Source: Bacteroidaceae bacterium (lineage in GTDB: Bacteria > Bacteroidota > Bacteroidia > Bacteroidales > Bacteroidaceae). From it: 64,000 bases of DNA. Positions 36,823 to 46,705 of the stretch are shown here, piece by piece. Where the stretch lies: the NCBI GenBank assembly GCA_902362375.1, contig CABIVS010000005.1:313278-377277 (forward strand), given 5' to 3'. Positions within the stretch are counted from its first letter, which is position 1; the number at the start of each line of letters is the position of its first letter. Made by a program: the position numbers and the translations under genes. The notes beneath the pieces are model-generated. The model searched no databases. It was not told where the DNA came from and saw nothing but the letters and a program-made list of their open reading frames with translations.

Positions 36823-38463
36823 TTATCTCTTATCAAAGAATACTGTCAGTTCTTTAATATCTAATTCTATGTAATTAACTCCTACAGGTACACTAAAGAA
36901 AGCATAGCGGTTGTTAGCTTGTCCACCGACTACAGTCTGTTTTTGATTGTAGTCACTCTCTGCAATATCAAGGCAACCGTCATAAGATCCTCTGATGGCA
37001 TCTGCTGTTGAGCCAAAGGTATAGCAACCTGCACTTTGCGGTCCGACTTTAAAGTTCAATCCACCCGGATGTGCATTTCCATCTTTATCTTTAATGGAAT
37101 TCTTTCTGGGTAACTCCGCTCCTTTGTATATAAACAAATAAGGATTTGCCAAACTAGGTGTCATAGAATGAGCCATAGTGAATCCTGTATCACCAGTGCC
37201 ATCTTTAGCCCATCCATCGTATGGTCCCCAAATAAAGACTCTTTCAATAGTGGTAGTCACCGTATTATTGTTCCATGTCCACGAAACAACCATTGGTTTA
37301 GGATCTGTTTCGGGGGAGTAAATCGTAACCTTTTTAGTATTTATGTTAATCACAATACGATAGACACCCGCAATCTTAATATTCCAATGATAACCAAGCG
37401 CAGCTGTTTCCGGACTCATTGTCGAGATATTCATTGCTGTACCATCTGTAAAATCGCCTGATTCTTCCGGAGCAATAGCCATATCTTTCTGTCCATTAAA
37501 CAAGATCGGGAAATAAATAGTACCTGGTTGCAGTTCTGCATGGAACGCATATTGATTTTCATCTTCTATCGTGCGAGTCATCTCTACATCTGCGCTAACA
37601 CAAGTTCCGGCAATATAGATTTTATCAGCTTCTATAAAATTACTAGCCAAACCTATAGTAACGGTACGTGTTTCAAAATCTACCACTACACGATACTGCC
37701 CATCTTCAGGAATCACCCAATATCCAGCATTATCTATCCCCTTAATTTTAGCTTCCATTGCTCCATCAGTTATCTGTTGTTCTGCAGCAACTGGTGAGAT
37801 GGCATTAATCTTATTTTCATCTTTCCAAACAATCGGGAAGTGAAGATTACCTGCCTTCAAGTCACAAATGGAAACATAACGCTTCGGCTGACTTTCCATT
37901 GGCAAGATTTCAATATCTTCACCATCAACAGCTGTGCCTGACATATAAAGATGGTCTGCTACAAAAGTCTTTTCAGAATACATCTTTACTTTTATAGTAA
38001 CTGTAGAAACTTCCGGTTTTACAAACTTAGGCCCTTCTACAGAACCGATAATACGGGCTTGTAACTTTACTAAATCACCAGGCTGCTGCTTCCACTTTGA
38101 CACCAATAAACTCTGCAATTCTTTATGAGTATAACTTTTAGAAAAATCATCATCAATATACTCCCTTATCATTGTGTTTGTTCCAAAACTGTTATTTTCC
38201 AGATCCATTTTATAAAGATAGGAAATATAATAGTCAGAGCCTATTGGGTCAGCTTCCGTCCAGTTTAACGTCAATGCAACCTCATCCGGGGTATCTTCCT
38301 TGAGTTCTATTTCATAATCAGAAGGAGTAAGAACTAAACTTGTACGATTGTCGAGCGAATTAGTAGCATCGTCATCATCATTGCATGCTACTATGAAACA
38401 CGAAGCAAGTGTCAGGAAGAAGAACCGTAAAAGGTTCTTCTTAAATATATATCCGTTTTTCAT
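36823..38463 (-). CDS. SusE/SusF-like outer-membrane glycan-binding lipoprotein
   Basis: A 546-aa lipoprotein with signal and lipobox FIVAC followed by an acidic stretch (NDDDDATN). The N-terminal domain (about 35-160) resembles the SusE fibronectin-like domain. Next come two or three repeats of about 110 residues of the SusE/F carbohydrate-binding kind (DHLYMSGTAVDGEDIEI..., DKIYIAGTCVSADVEM..., ERVFIWGPYDGWAKDG), and a C-terminal domain. The protein would bind the glycan at the surface beside SusC/SusD. The ATG at 38463 is chosen over an upstream TTG. It lies 32 bp downstream of the SusD gene. Confidence 0.85.
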   Translation of the reverse strand: MKNGYIFKKNLLRFFFLTLASCFIVACNDDDDATNSLDNRTSLVLTPSDYEIELKEDTPDEVALTLNWTEADPIGSDYYISYLYKMDLENNSFGTNTMIREYIDDDFSKSYTHKELQSLLVSKWKQQPGDLVKLQARIIGSVEGPKFVKPEVSTVTIKVKMYSEKTFVADHLYMSGTAVDGEDIEILPMESQPKRYVSICDLKAGNLHFPIVWKDENKINAISPVAAEQQITDGAMEAKIKGIDNAGYWVIPEDGQYRVVVDFETRTVTIGLASNFIEADKIYIAGTCVSADVEMTRTIEDENQYAFHAELQPGTIYFPILFNGQKDMAIAPEESGDFTDGTAMNISTMSPETAALGYHWNIKIAGVYRIVININTKKVTIYSPETDPKPMVVSWTWNNNTVTTTIERVFIWGPYDGWAKDGTGDTGFTMAHSMTPSLANPYLFIYKGAELPRKNSIKDKDGNAHPGGLNFKVGPQSAGCYTFGSTADAIRGSYDGCLDIAESDYNQKQTVVGGQANNRYAFFSVPVGVNYIELDIKELTVFFDKR

Positions 38464-38495
38464 ATCTATATTCAATATATTAATATTATAACTAT

Positions 38496-40442
38496 TTATT
38501 GGTTTCCGACGGTCCAGTCAGGAGTTTGTACCAAATTCCAATTCTTATCAATATCGTCCTGTGGAATAGGCCACCAATAGCTTATAAATTTACGTGTCTG
38601 ATATACTGTACGAGTATAATATTTATTTCTATAGTCCGCATCGGATACTTTAATATAAGCATTCATGCCATAAAAATCACCATCCAATACTTTCTCGGCT
38701 AATTTCCAGCGACGCAGATCATTAAAACGAAGTCCAGATTCACAATTCAATTCCACACGCCTTTCTTGACGAATTAACTCGCGCATTTCTACAGGATCTG
38801 ATGGGGCTGTTATCTTGCCTTCTTCAGCTGAAACACTATATTCAGGAATACCCGCACGCTCACGAATCAAATTGACATATTTCAGAATCTCTTTTTGATT
38901 AGCAGTATAAGTGCCCTTCTCAATGCTATATTCATTTAACGCCTCAGCATAACTTAAATAGATCTCTGCCAAACGACATAATGCACCATGACGGTTTTTA
39001 TAATCTCCACTGCCTTCTTTGGGATTTGCAGATGGGTCTACTCTCTTACGTACCAGATAGCCGCTCCATGGAGCGTCGTGAGAAGGACCACCGTCTTTAC
39101 CATCCATATAGAAATCTGTATTTCTCTTACCACCAATATGCCATTGTTCGTTATGCAATACTGAAATATAAAAACGAGGTTCGCGGTCACAATACATTTT
39201 ATATGTATTGGCATCTACAACTACATTTTCATCTTTATTACGATCTCCTTCTGAAGACCCATACTGCCACTTTGTAGAATAAGTCTCTTTTTGCGTACTA
39301 AAGCCTGTCTCTGAATAATTAGCATCAGGGTTAACTTTAGGAGAACCATCCGAATTATAGCCTATAATAGGTCTTTGACCGTTTCTCATGAAAAAAGCAT
39401 CAACCAAAGATTGGGTTATTCCGATCGCTCCCACTCCATTAATACCCAAACCACGTGGAATACAGTTTTTATCATACCATCCACCGGAATCCATTGTACG
39501 AACAAACAGTAATTCTCTGTTTGCTTCGTTCCATCTCTTCATCACTGCATTCTGATAAGAAAGAAAAGGATCAATATCACCGTTATCCAAATATTCATAA
39601 TGCAAATGATAGCCAGCAGCTTCCGCCTCATCGATAACCAGTTTACAAGCATCTACTGCTCTTTTCCATCGTTCCGGATCATGTGCAGAATTAAAGATAG
39701 GAGTTCCATCAATGTTTTTTATATTCGCCAATGCAGGATTACCATTCACCAAGTCACTAGCAGCAAATAATAACATACGCGCACGCATTGCCAAACATCC
39801 AACAGAAGTCACACGGCCATATTTCTTATCTTCAGTTTGAGTGGCAGGCAATTGTTTTGAAGCTTCCAGCATTTCTTGATCTGCCCAATCAATTACATTA
39901 TAAAACGGCTCTTGTTTCAACATCAGATCATCAGCCGAAGTACTTTCACTAGCCTCGCGAATAATGGGAACCGAACCATAAGCTATAGCCATCATAGAAT
40001 TATAATAAGCTATAAAGAAACGACATTCAGCTTTCATAAAGTCCACTTCTTCAGCCGGTACAGCCTCCAGCGGGTGAGCATGTTTAATAAACAAATAAGC
40101 GGAACGGATATATTTAGGATAAGTATTCCAATAAGTAATTACTCCGGGATTGTCTGCTGTCCAGTTACCTTTTTGATATTGAATGGCTTTAAATCCTTGC
40201 GCTTCCCAACCAACCGAAGGAATCAGTTCATCAGCTATGGCATCCGGACCATCATAAGTATAATATTCAGGCAGGCCGCGATAAACATATGCCAGCCAAC
40301 GTTCCATATTCTTTTTATTCTCAAATACTGATTCTAAGTCCAACTGGTCATCCGGTTGCTTATCCAGATAATCAGAACAAGAAGAAAAAGCAAATGTCGT
40401 AATAATACTTAATACTATAAATTTTAATATGCTATTTTTCAT
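38496..40442 (-). CDS. SusD/RagB-type nutrient-binding lipoprotein
   Basis: A 648-aa surface lipoprotein that forms a lid on the SusC channel and captures the glycan. Lipoprotein signal with lipobox FSSC and N-terminal SDYLDKQPDDQLDLESVFEN, which is the standard SusD start. TPR-like helical region and the C-terminal RagB motif (EIYLSYAEALNEY, RRVELNCESGLRFNDLRRWK, WWPIPQDDIDKN) are present. It begins 11 bp after the susC stop codon, so the pair is co-transcribed and co-translated. Confidence 0.95.
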   Translation of the reverse strand: MKNSILKFIVLSIITTFAFSSCSDYLDKQPDDQLDLESVFENKKNMERWLAYVYRGLPEYYTYDGPDAIADELIPSVGWEAQGFKAIQYQKGNWTADNPGVITYWNTYPKYIRSAYLFIKHAHPLEAVPAEEVDFMKAECRFFIAYYNSMMAIAYGSVPIIREASESTSADDLMLKQEPFYNVIDWADQEMLEASKQLPATQTEDKKYGRVTSVGCLAMRARMLLFAASDLVNGNPALANIKNIDGTPIFNSAHDPERWKRAVDACKLVIDEAEAAGYHLHYEYLDNGDIDPFLSYQNAVMKRWNEANRELLFVRTMDSGGWYDKNCIPRGLGINGVGAIGITQSLVDAFFMRNGQRPIIGYNSDGSPKVNPDANYSETGFSTQKETYSTKWQYGSSEGDRNKDENVVVDANTYKMYCDREPRFYISVLHNEQWHIGGKRNTDFYMDGKDGGPSHDAPWSGYLVRKRVDPSANPKEGSGDYKNRHGALCRLAEIYLSYAEALNEYSIEKGTYTANQKEILKYVNLIRERAGIPEYSVSAEEGKITAPSDPVEMRELIRQERRVELNCESGLRFNDLRRWKLAEKVLDGDFYGMNAYIKVSDADYRNKYYTRTVYQTRKFISYWWPIPQDDIDKNWNLVQTPDWTVGNQ

Positions 40443-40453
40443 ATGCCCTATTA

Positions 40454-43400
40454 TTAGAATTTAATTTCAAAACCTGCAGATAACGATTTCATAATTGGGT
40501 ACGCAGCCCCTGTAGTATTCTCGACTTCCGGATCCCACAAATCAAATTTTGAGAATGTTAAAAGATTTGTTCCTCTCACGAAAAGACGAATGCCCGATAT
40601 AACTGTAGTATTTCTCCACAAATTCTTTGGTAAAGAATAACCAAGTTCAATGTTTTTTAAACGTAAAAAACTCATATTCCGCAGCCACCATGTAGATGGT
40701 TGGTTATTATTACTATTTATACCGTCATCCAAACGCGGATAAAATACGTTCTGACTTGGGTTGTCTACAGTCCAACGATCATTTGCATTAGTAAACATAT
40801 TGCCTGTCACTCCTCTATTGGCACCCGGAATAATGCTTGATCCTAATATATTCCAACTACGGCCTATTCCTTGAAAGAGAACCCCAAAATCTATATCTTT
40901 ATATTTCATATTCAGTCCAAAGCCATATACTATCTCCGGATCTTTTGTTCCTCCGATTGGAGATTTATCAAATACGTCCACTTTACCATCACCATTGACA
41001 TCCCTGTATCTGATATCCCCCGGACGTAATTTACCTACAAAACTTTGAGTCGGAATTCCTTCTTTCAGTTTACCTGTACTTACGTCTTCAAAGTCGTCTT
41101 CTGTAAACAAACCTTCTGCTATATAGCCAGTTAATTGCCCTACCGGATGTCCTGTTTCAGCACGGTTAGTACCAACTACTGCACTAGGTTCATCCTTTTC
41201 TGTTATTTCATTATGAGCATAGGTAAATGTTCCCATTAAGCTGACAAATAAGTCTTTGCCAAACTGTTTATTAACATTTAAAGAAACTTCTACACCCTGA
41301 TTAGTCACTTTTCCAAAATTCTTCCAAGGTTGCTTCATAAATCCAGCCGTCATCGGAACAGACTCACGTGGCATAAATATATCTTTACGGCGTTCATCGA
41401 AATAGTCTAATTGCAAATCAATCATACCATTCAGGAAACCTAGCTCAACCCCCAAATTCATCTTATTAACAATCTCCCATGTCAAATCTTGTACTGCAAA
41501 CTCACCTTCTGCCATACCAGTTAAGCCATAACTGCTATCCAATCCCCATTTATACATGTTTAATGTATCATAGTCATCAGTAATTGTAGAAAGGTATGCA
41601 AAACGGCGTCCACCTAAATTAGCATTACCTACCTGACCATAGGACGCACGCAATTTCAATTTAGATATGACCTTACGCAATGGTTGCATAAATGCCTCTT
41701 CCGATACAATCCAACCAATAGCTCCTGAAGGGAAAAAACCATAACGTTTACCTTTGGCAAAATTTTCAGAACCATTATAGCCAAAATTAAATTCACCTAC
41801 ATATTTACCCGAATAGGTATAAGATGCACGTCCTGCCAATCCCTGATTACGGTAAGGCAACTTGCTTCCATCATCATAATTACGACGATTAAACAATAAC
41901 ATTGCAGCAACGGAATGTTTCTCGGCGAATGTACGGTCATAAGACAAAGTAGCTTCCATATATACGCTCTTATTTCCATAATCACCGCTTTTTGAGTAAT
42001 CCAGGAAATTAGTACCATTGGATTTTGATGCTATAATCAAATTACCTTCATCATCACGTCCTGTAGCAGGTACATAATAATCCGGTGTCTTTCCACGAGA
42101 AACAGTACCTGAAGAAAACCTGTCAAATGAGAATGTACCTTTTACTTTCAATCCCGGAAGTAAGAATTTCAAATCTTGTTCTACAGAAAACAGTGTTTCA
42201 ATCTTACTGTCGCTTCTTCTTTTATATCCACTTTGAGTAGCCCATGCCCAAACGTTTGGCTCCTCTGTTGTCGGTATCTGCCCACTGGAATATTGTGCAG
42301 GGAAAGCATGAGGAACAGCAACGAACGCTTTCTGGAAAATTTGAGATATATCTTTCGTTGTAGAATTTCTATCTTGCAAATATCCACCAATATTAAAACG
42401 TAATTGCGTAGTAGGACTTAATTTCAAATCCACATTAGAACGAACGTTATAACGTTGCAATTTAATAGTAGGATCCCAATCATAACTTTTATCACGTTTC
42501 AAAATACCACGTTCATTATACGCAGCAGCAACAAAAGAATAACGTAATGTCTCTGTACCACCAGAAATATCTACTGTTACACGCTGATTCGAAGCATAAT
42601 CATTTGCAATTGCATCCATCCAATTCACGTCCGGATATAAATCAGGATCATAACCTGCACGAGTTTTTGCAATACGATCTGTATATTTAGGCTGTTGTCC
42701 TGTATCCATCAAGATATCATCCAAAACCTGCATATAATCTGCCGCACCCAAATACTCGGGAAGTTTAACTGGCTGTGTAGCTGCAAATTCAGCCTTTACA
42801 GTCACACGAGGTTTACCAACTTGTCCGCGTTTTGTATTAATTAAAATAACACCATTAGCTCCCCGCACTCCATAAACAGCACTTGCAGCAGCATCTTTCA
42901 ACACAGAAAAAGATTCTATCTCTTCAGGATCAATATTATTCAAATCGCGTTCTATACCATCAATCAAAACCAATGGGTTTTGTCCGGCATCCTGGAATGT
43001 ACTAATACCACGAATCCAGAAAGAAGAATTATCATATCCCGGTTCACCAGAACGTTGCACAGCTAATACACCAGCAACTGTACCAGCCAGATTATTACTT
43101 ATTGAACGAGTAGTAGAAACCTTTAACTTAGCAGGTTCAATCGTTGTGATAGAACCAACAACAGACTCTTTCTTTTGTGCGCCATAGGCAACCACTACAA
43201 CCTCATCTAATTGACCAACATCTTCTACCATTTGTACATTAACAACCTTCCGGTTATTAACAACCTCTTCTTTAGGAACAAAACCAATATAACGAAAAGA
43301 AAGTACAGATTTTCTTTCAGGAACAATAATACTATAATTACCATTCATGTCTGTCAACGCATGTACTGTAGAATCATTTTTCAAAATGATTGTTACACCA

Positions 43401-43843
43401 ATCAAAGGCTCACCTTTTTCATCTGAAACGTTACCTGTTACCTTAATACCCTTTTGCTGTGTAGTTTGCTGTACCTTAGGAGTTTCTGGCACCGAAATAG
43501 TAATTTGTCTTCCCGACATCTTATAATTCAGTCCTGTCTCTGAAAACAGCTCTTTTAACACAGCATCTATTTTCTTATTGGAAACTGAAATGGAGACTTT
43601 GTTATTCAGATTTTTCTGAACATTAGCAGAGTATATAAAAATATATTTACTATGTTTTTCGATATAATCTAAAATATCTTTAACTGTAGCATTCTCATAC
43701 TGTACTGAGAATAGATCTTCTTCGGAATTCCAACTAATAGAATTAGCACCGAATGAAGAAAATGGAATCATAAAAAAGACGTTTATAATGCAAAAAAGCT
43801 TAAGTCTTTTCTTTAAGTGTAAAAAAATACTTTTCTTTACCAT
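40454..43843 (-). CDS. SusC/RagA TonB-linked outer-membrane transporter with STN signalling domain
   Basis: An 1129-aa outer-membrane importer. Order: signal peptide (about 1-33), STN (secretin/TonB short) domain (about 45-115, VKDILDYIEKHSKYIFIYSA), CarboxypepD-regulatory-like domain (about 130-215, GVTIILKNDSTVHALTDMNG), TonB box region LDEVVVVAYG, plug (about 225-350, with LVLIDGIERDL and VLKDAAASAVYGVRGANGVI), and a 22-strand barrel to the C-terminal Phe. The STN domain is the sign of trans-envelope signalling to the FecR/ECF pair encoded just upstream. Its leader carries an opposite-strand terminator (see 43902-43937). Confidence 0.96.
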   Translation of the reverse strand: MVKKSIFLHLKKRLKLFCIINVFFMIPFSSFGANSISWNSEEDLFSVQYENATVKDILDYIEKHSKYIFIYSANVQKNLNNKVSISVSNKKIDAVLKELFSETGLNYKMSGRQITISVPETPKVQQTTQQKGIKVTGNVSDEKGEPLIGVTIILKNDSTVHALTDMNGNYSIIVPERKSVLSFRYIGFVPKEEVVNNRKVVNVQMVEDVGQLDEVVVVAYGAQKKESVVGSITTIEPAKLKVSTTRSISNNLAGTVAGVLAVQRSGEPGYDNSSFWIRGISTFQDAGQNPLVLIDGIERDLNNIDPEEIESFSVLKDAAASAVYGVRGANGVILINTKRGQVGKPRVTVKAEFAATQPVKLPEYLGAADYMQVLDDILMDTGQQPKYTDRIAKTRAGYDPDLYPDVNWMDAIANDYASNQRVTVDISGGTETLRYSFVAAAYNERGILKRDKSYDWDPTIKLQRYNVRSNVDLKLSPTTQLRFNIGGYLQDRNSTTKDISQIFQKAFVAVPHAFPAQYSSGQIPTTEEPNVWAWATQSGYKRRSDSKIETLFSVEQDLKFLLPGLKVKGTFSFDRFSSGTVSRGKTPDYYVPATGRDDEGNLIIASKSNGTNFLDYSKSGDYGNKSVYMEATLSYDRTFAEKHSVAAMLLFNRRNYDDGSKLPYRNQGLAGRASYTYSGKYVGEFNFGYNGSENFAKGKRYGFFPSGAIGWIVSEEAFMQPLRKVISKLKLRASYGQVGNANLGGRRFAYLSTITDDYDTLNMYKWGLDSSYGLTGMAEGEFAVQDLTWEIVNKMNLGVELGFLNGMIDLQLDYFDERRKDIFMPRESVPMTAGFMKQPWKNFGKVTNQGVEVSLNVNKQFGKDLFVSLMGTFTYAHNEITEKDEPSAVVGTNRAETGHPVGQLTGYIAEGLFTEDDFEDVSTGKLKEGIPTQSFVGKLRPGDIRYRDVNGDGKVDVFDKSPIGGTKDPEIVYGFGLNMKYKDIDFGVLFQGIGRSWNILGSSIIPGANRGVTGNMFTNANDRWTVDNPSQNVFYPRLDDGINSNNNQPSTWWLRNMSFLRLKNIELGYSLPKNLWRNTTVISGIRLFVRGTNLLTFSKFDLWDPEVENTTGAAYPIMKSLSAGFEIKF

Positions 43844-43901
43844 AAAAATTTCTTTTTAGGTTAACAATTTTGGATTTATTGATTTAACTCAAGGAATTAC
43901 T

Positions 43902-43937
43902 ATCGGGTAAATACGGCAATATTTATCCGATTTTTTT
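43902..43937 (+). terminator. Plus-strand intrinsic terminator inside the susC leader
   Basis: ATCGGGTAAATA (43902-43913) pairs with TATTTATCCGAT (43920-43931), 12 bp with one G-T pair, loop CGGCAA, followed by seven T. It only makes sense for a transcript on the plus strand, opposite the PUL. On the minus strand it is preceded by A's and has no T-tract. This suggests a short antisense RNA that ends here. Confidence 0.7.
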
Positions 43938-44006
43938 GTGTATCATGAATAGTATTATCTGTTTCTCATAGGCTATATTGGTTTTATAAGATTAATTAAA
44001 TTGTCA

Positions 44007-45125
44007 TTATTTACTCAAGTATATACTAGTATCACTTTTTTCTACTTCAATAGGGATTGTCTGCCGGATACATTCAATCACCTCATCAATATCATCTTTC
44101 AAATCCAGTTTTCCATAAACCTTTTCTTTACCTACCATCGGTTCGCATTGAATAGGAATGCCATAATAAATACTCAACTTCTGAATAATATGAGATAAAT
44201 CATTACCATTTAACAACATGACACCATCCACCCAGCTAATATATTCGGCTACGTCCACTTGCTTCTGATAGGCAATTGCGCCATTGGCTATATTCAGCAA
44301 ATCACTAGGTACCAGTTGCGCTTTTCTCTCATTCCTATCGGTCACCTCAACAGAACCTTCCACCAATACAATATTAGTTGCCTCCCCCTTGTAGTTTGAA
44401 ATATTAAACTTCGTACCTAATACCCGTAATTTGAAATCTTCAGATTCTACAATGAAAGGGTGTTGCTTATCATGAGCAACTTCCAGAAACACCTCTCCCT
44501 GGGCATATATTTTACGAATATCTCCATTAAAACGACAAGGATAAATCACTTTTGATTGAGAGTTGACAACCAATCGGGTTCCGTCAGACAGTTCAACCCG
44601 CACTCTTTTCCCTGCGGGAACAAGTAACTGGTTATATTCCGGTTCGACCTTTACTTTCTTTTCCTCTTTTTCTCTTATTACTTTAGAATTAACAGTAACC
44701 TTTCCTTCTTTTGAATAGGTAACAAAAGCATCCTCATCCAAATTGAGCTGTTCTTTAGCAGTGATAAGAGTCACTTCTTCAACAGACTGGCTGTCCATCT
44801 GTTCGGCAATAGCCTGAAAATCTAAATTAGTGTTTTCACTATGAGTTAAGAAGTGGATGGTTGAAATGCAAATTAAAATAGAAGCTGCGACAGAAGCAGA
44901 AGCTACTAAGAAATAATTTCTTCGACGCCTCATTACATCTCTCCGGATTTTTTGTTTAGTTCGCTCTATTATAGAAGAAGCATCAATCTTTTCATGCCCG
45001 CATTTTTCCCAAAAGAATTTCAGTTTCCCGCCTTCAGGTATAGTAGTAAAATCATCCTCAAGCTTTTCTTGAGAATTCAGTTTACCAAATAAATCAGCAA
45101 GGCAATGGTATCCTTTTAAGTCCAT
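44007..45125 (-). CDS. FecR-family anti-sigma factor
   Basis: A 372-aa single-pass inner-membrane protein. The cytoplasmic N-terminal part (about 1-88) would hold the ECF sigma factor; one TM segment follows (about 89-110, YFLVASASVAASILICIS), then a FecR periplasmic domain (VPAGKRVRVELSDGTRLVVN, GEVFLEVAHDKQHPFIV, VLGTKFNISNY) and a C-terminal STN-interacting domain. On glycan import the SusC STN domain would contact it and release the sigma factor. It lies 161 bp downstream of the sigma gene and 163 bp upstream of susC. Confidence 0.94.
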   Translation of the reverse strand: MDLKGYHCLADLFGKLNSQEKLEDDFTTIPEGGKLKFFWEKCGHEKIDASSIIERTKQKIRRDVMRRRRNYFLVASASVAASILICISTIHFLTHSENTNLDFQAIAEQMDSQSVEEVTLITAKEQLNLDEDAFVTYSKEGKVTVNSKVIREKEEKKVKVEPEYNQLLVPAGKRVRVELSDGTRLVVNSQSKVIYPCRFNGDIRKIYAQGEVFLEVAHDKQHPFIVESEDFKLRVLGTKFNISNYKGEATNIVLVEGSVEVTDRNERKAQLVPSDLLNIANGAIAYQKQVDVAEYISWVDGVMLLNGNDLSHIIQKLSIYYGIPIQCEPMVGKEKVYGKLDLKDDIDEVIECIRQTIPIEVEKSDTSIYLSK

Positions 45126-45286
45126 AATCTTCTTTAATGTTGTTCTATAAATAAAGACGCAACATTCAAAAAAATCTCCTAGTTAAAAATGAACTTTTTC
45201 TATTTTTCTCGAAAAGTAAAAATAGCAAGAAGCTCCTTTTAATAATTAAATCCTTAAAATACAAACAATTAACAGTAAGTCTTCAA

Positions 45287-45838
45287 TCATTTCTTACGCA
45301 AAACCAGATTCAGATTTTGAGCAATTTCTTCTAAAGCAAAAGCAATATGATTATTGATAGTCTTCACAGATATATTTAATATGTCTGCAATCTCTTTGTA
45401 AGGTAACCCTTCTATCTTCGCCAAGAAAAAGACATGTTTACATTTAGGTGGTAGCTGTTGGATAGCATTGTTTATTTTCTCCATCTCCTCTTTACTAATC
45501 ATCGCCTCGTCAGGTGACTGGATAGGAGCAAATATAAAATCCCCTATACCGTCAAGCGATAATTCAGTTTTTCCCGTTTCCTTCCTCAAATAAGAAATAG
45601 CTTTCCGATAAGTAATCGTCTGTATCCAGGCATTCATATTTTCTATACCACCCAAGGTTTTTCTGTTTTTCCAAACCTCATAGAAAACATCACTTACAAC
45701 CTCTTCAGCCGGTTCCTTTTGACCAATCAAAGCAAAAACATAATGATATAGACGTGAAGAATAACGTTCCATAAAACGGCAAAAAGCCGCTTCATCACTG
45801 TTTATAATTCTGTCTATGTCATTACTTTCAGGTTTCAC
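45287..45838 (-). CDS. ECF RNA polymerase sigma factor of the PUL
   Basis: A 183-aa ECF sigma factor. Region 2 (about 15-85) has FMERYSSRLYHYVFALIGQ and VVSDVFYEVWKNR; region 4 (about 125-175) has INNAIQQLPPKCKHVFFLAK and the helix-turn-helix LPYKEIADILNISVKTINNH. It would direct polymerase to the susC promoter and be held by the adjacent FecR protein. The start codon is GTG at 45838; a stop lies four codons upstream and no in-frame ATG exists nearby. Confidence 0.94.
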   Translation of the reverse strand: MKPESNDIDRIINSDEAAFCRFMERYSSRLYHYVFALIGQKEPAEEVVSDVFYEVWKNRKTLGGIENMNAWIQTITYRKAISYLRKETGKTELSLDGIGDFIFAPIQSPDEAMISKEEMEKINNAIQQLPPKCKHVFFLAKIEGLPYKEIADILNISVKTINNHIAFALEEIAQNLNLVLRKK

Positions 45839-45879
45839 GGAAGTGTTTTACAGATTATTTCTAATTAACAAAATTGTGC

Positions 45880-45887
45880 CAAATATA
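45880..45887 (-). promoter_or_regulatory. Promoter -7 box of the ECF sigma gene
   Basis: On the minus strand TATATTTG is an exact TAnnTTTG match, about 42 bp upstream of the GTG start, with a TTTT at the -33 position (19-bp spacing). The regulator pair thus appears to be transcribed by the primary sigma factor. Confidence 0.6.
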
Positions 45888-46030
45888 GTAGTATATCAGC
45901 AATTATAAAAATAAAAACCACAAAAACGGATTAAAAGTTATCAATTACGAAAGATTAAAAAGTAACTTGGCAGGACGTGCCATCAAAGATAGATTCTTTT
46001 ACGCCTCACGCAATAAGTTTTCAAACATGG

Positions 46031-46615
46031 AGTTCACCTTTCACCTTTTCTTCGAAACCCTTTATTCATCGATGGTAGCGGGTGAAGGCTCTTCTTTTCA
46101 CCGAATTTCTCTCTCTGAACGTTGTACCGTCCTTACTCTAGTGGTTCTTTTTCAATTTAGTTGACTGGTCATTGTAACCCACTACTTCATCTCCAATCTA
46201 TTAATAGATAACTTCTGTTTCATTAGGAGTAAAGTTACTTTCGTCTAATAATAAAGTTATTTCCGATAGTATGGAAACTATAAACGCAAATTCTGATCAT
46301 ATAAATGCAAGCTTTGTTTTTATAAACGCAAGCTTCATTTATAAAAACAAAACTTGTATTTATAGTTTGCATCCATTGAAAAACAACTTTACTCCTAGAC
46401 CAAAAGAAGTTTGCATAGGAGCAAAAGCAACTTATCCAGTAATAGACTACATGTAAGCTATTACTAAATTACATAAAAGAATGACACAATCATCATTCAT
46501 GCATTTGCATCCGGTACAATTCAATTTTTTAATTAAATACGAGGTGAAGGAGTGCCCCTTCACCCGCTATCGCTGATGAATAAAGGATTTCGAAGAAAAG
46601 GTGAAGAGTGAAGGG
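46031..46615. repeat. Mosaic repeat element: about 70-nt outer inverted repeat, nested 13-bp inverted repeat and 21-bp direct repeats
   Basis: The left arm (46031-46102) and right arm (about 46545-46615) are inverted copies with about 85-90% identity; shared cores are TTCACCTTTTCTTCGAAA, CCTTTATTCATC and TAGCGGGTGAAGG. Inside, TAGGAGTAAAGTT (46224-46236) and AACTTTACTCCTA (46385-46397) are exact complements. Between these, ATAAACGCAAGCTT-like words recur at 46280, 46301 and 46322 (period 21). The short open frame at 46271-46456 only reflects these repeats. It fills the gap between the PUL and the aroQ-pyk operon; 45888-46030 and 46616-46705 otherwise show only minor dyads. Confidence 0.7.
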
Positions 46616-46705
46616 TATGTTCTCAACATTTCCTGTATGGTCACTTAAAGTGATGCTTTTAGCAATCAGAAAGCATCGGGACTTTTGAAAGCCCCAAGTA
46701 TTGAT

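Noticed and set aside
46271..46456. 61-codon frame with repeated NASF/INAS words
   Set aside because: Its repeats follow from the 21-bp DNA repeat inside the mosaic element. It has no promoter box nearby and no protein-like composition.
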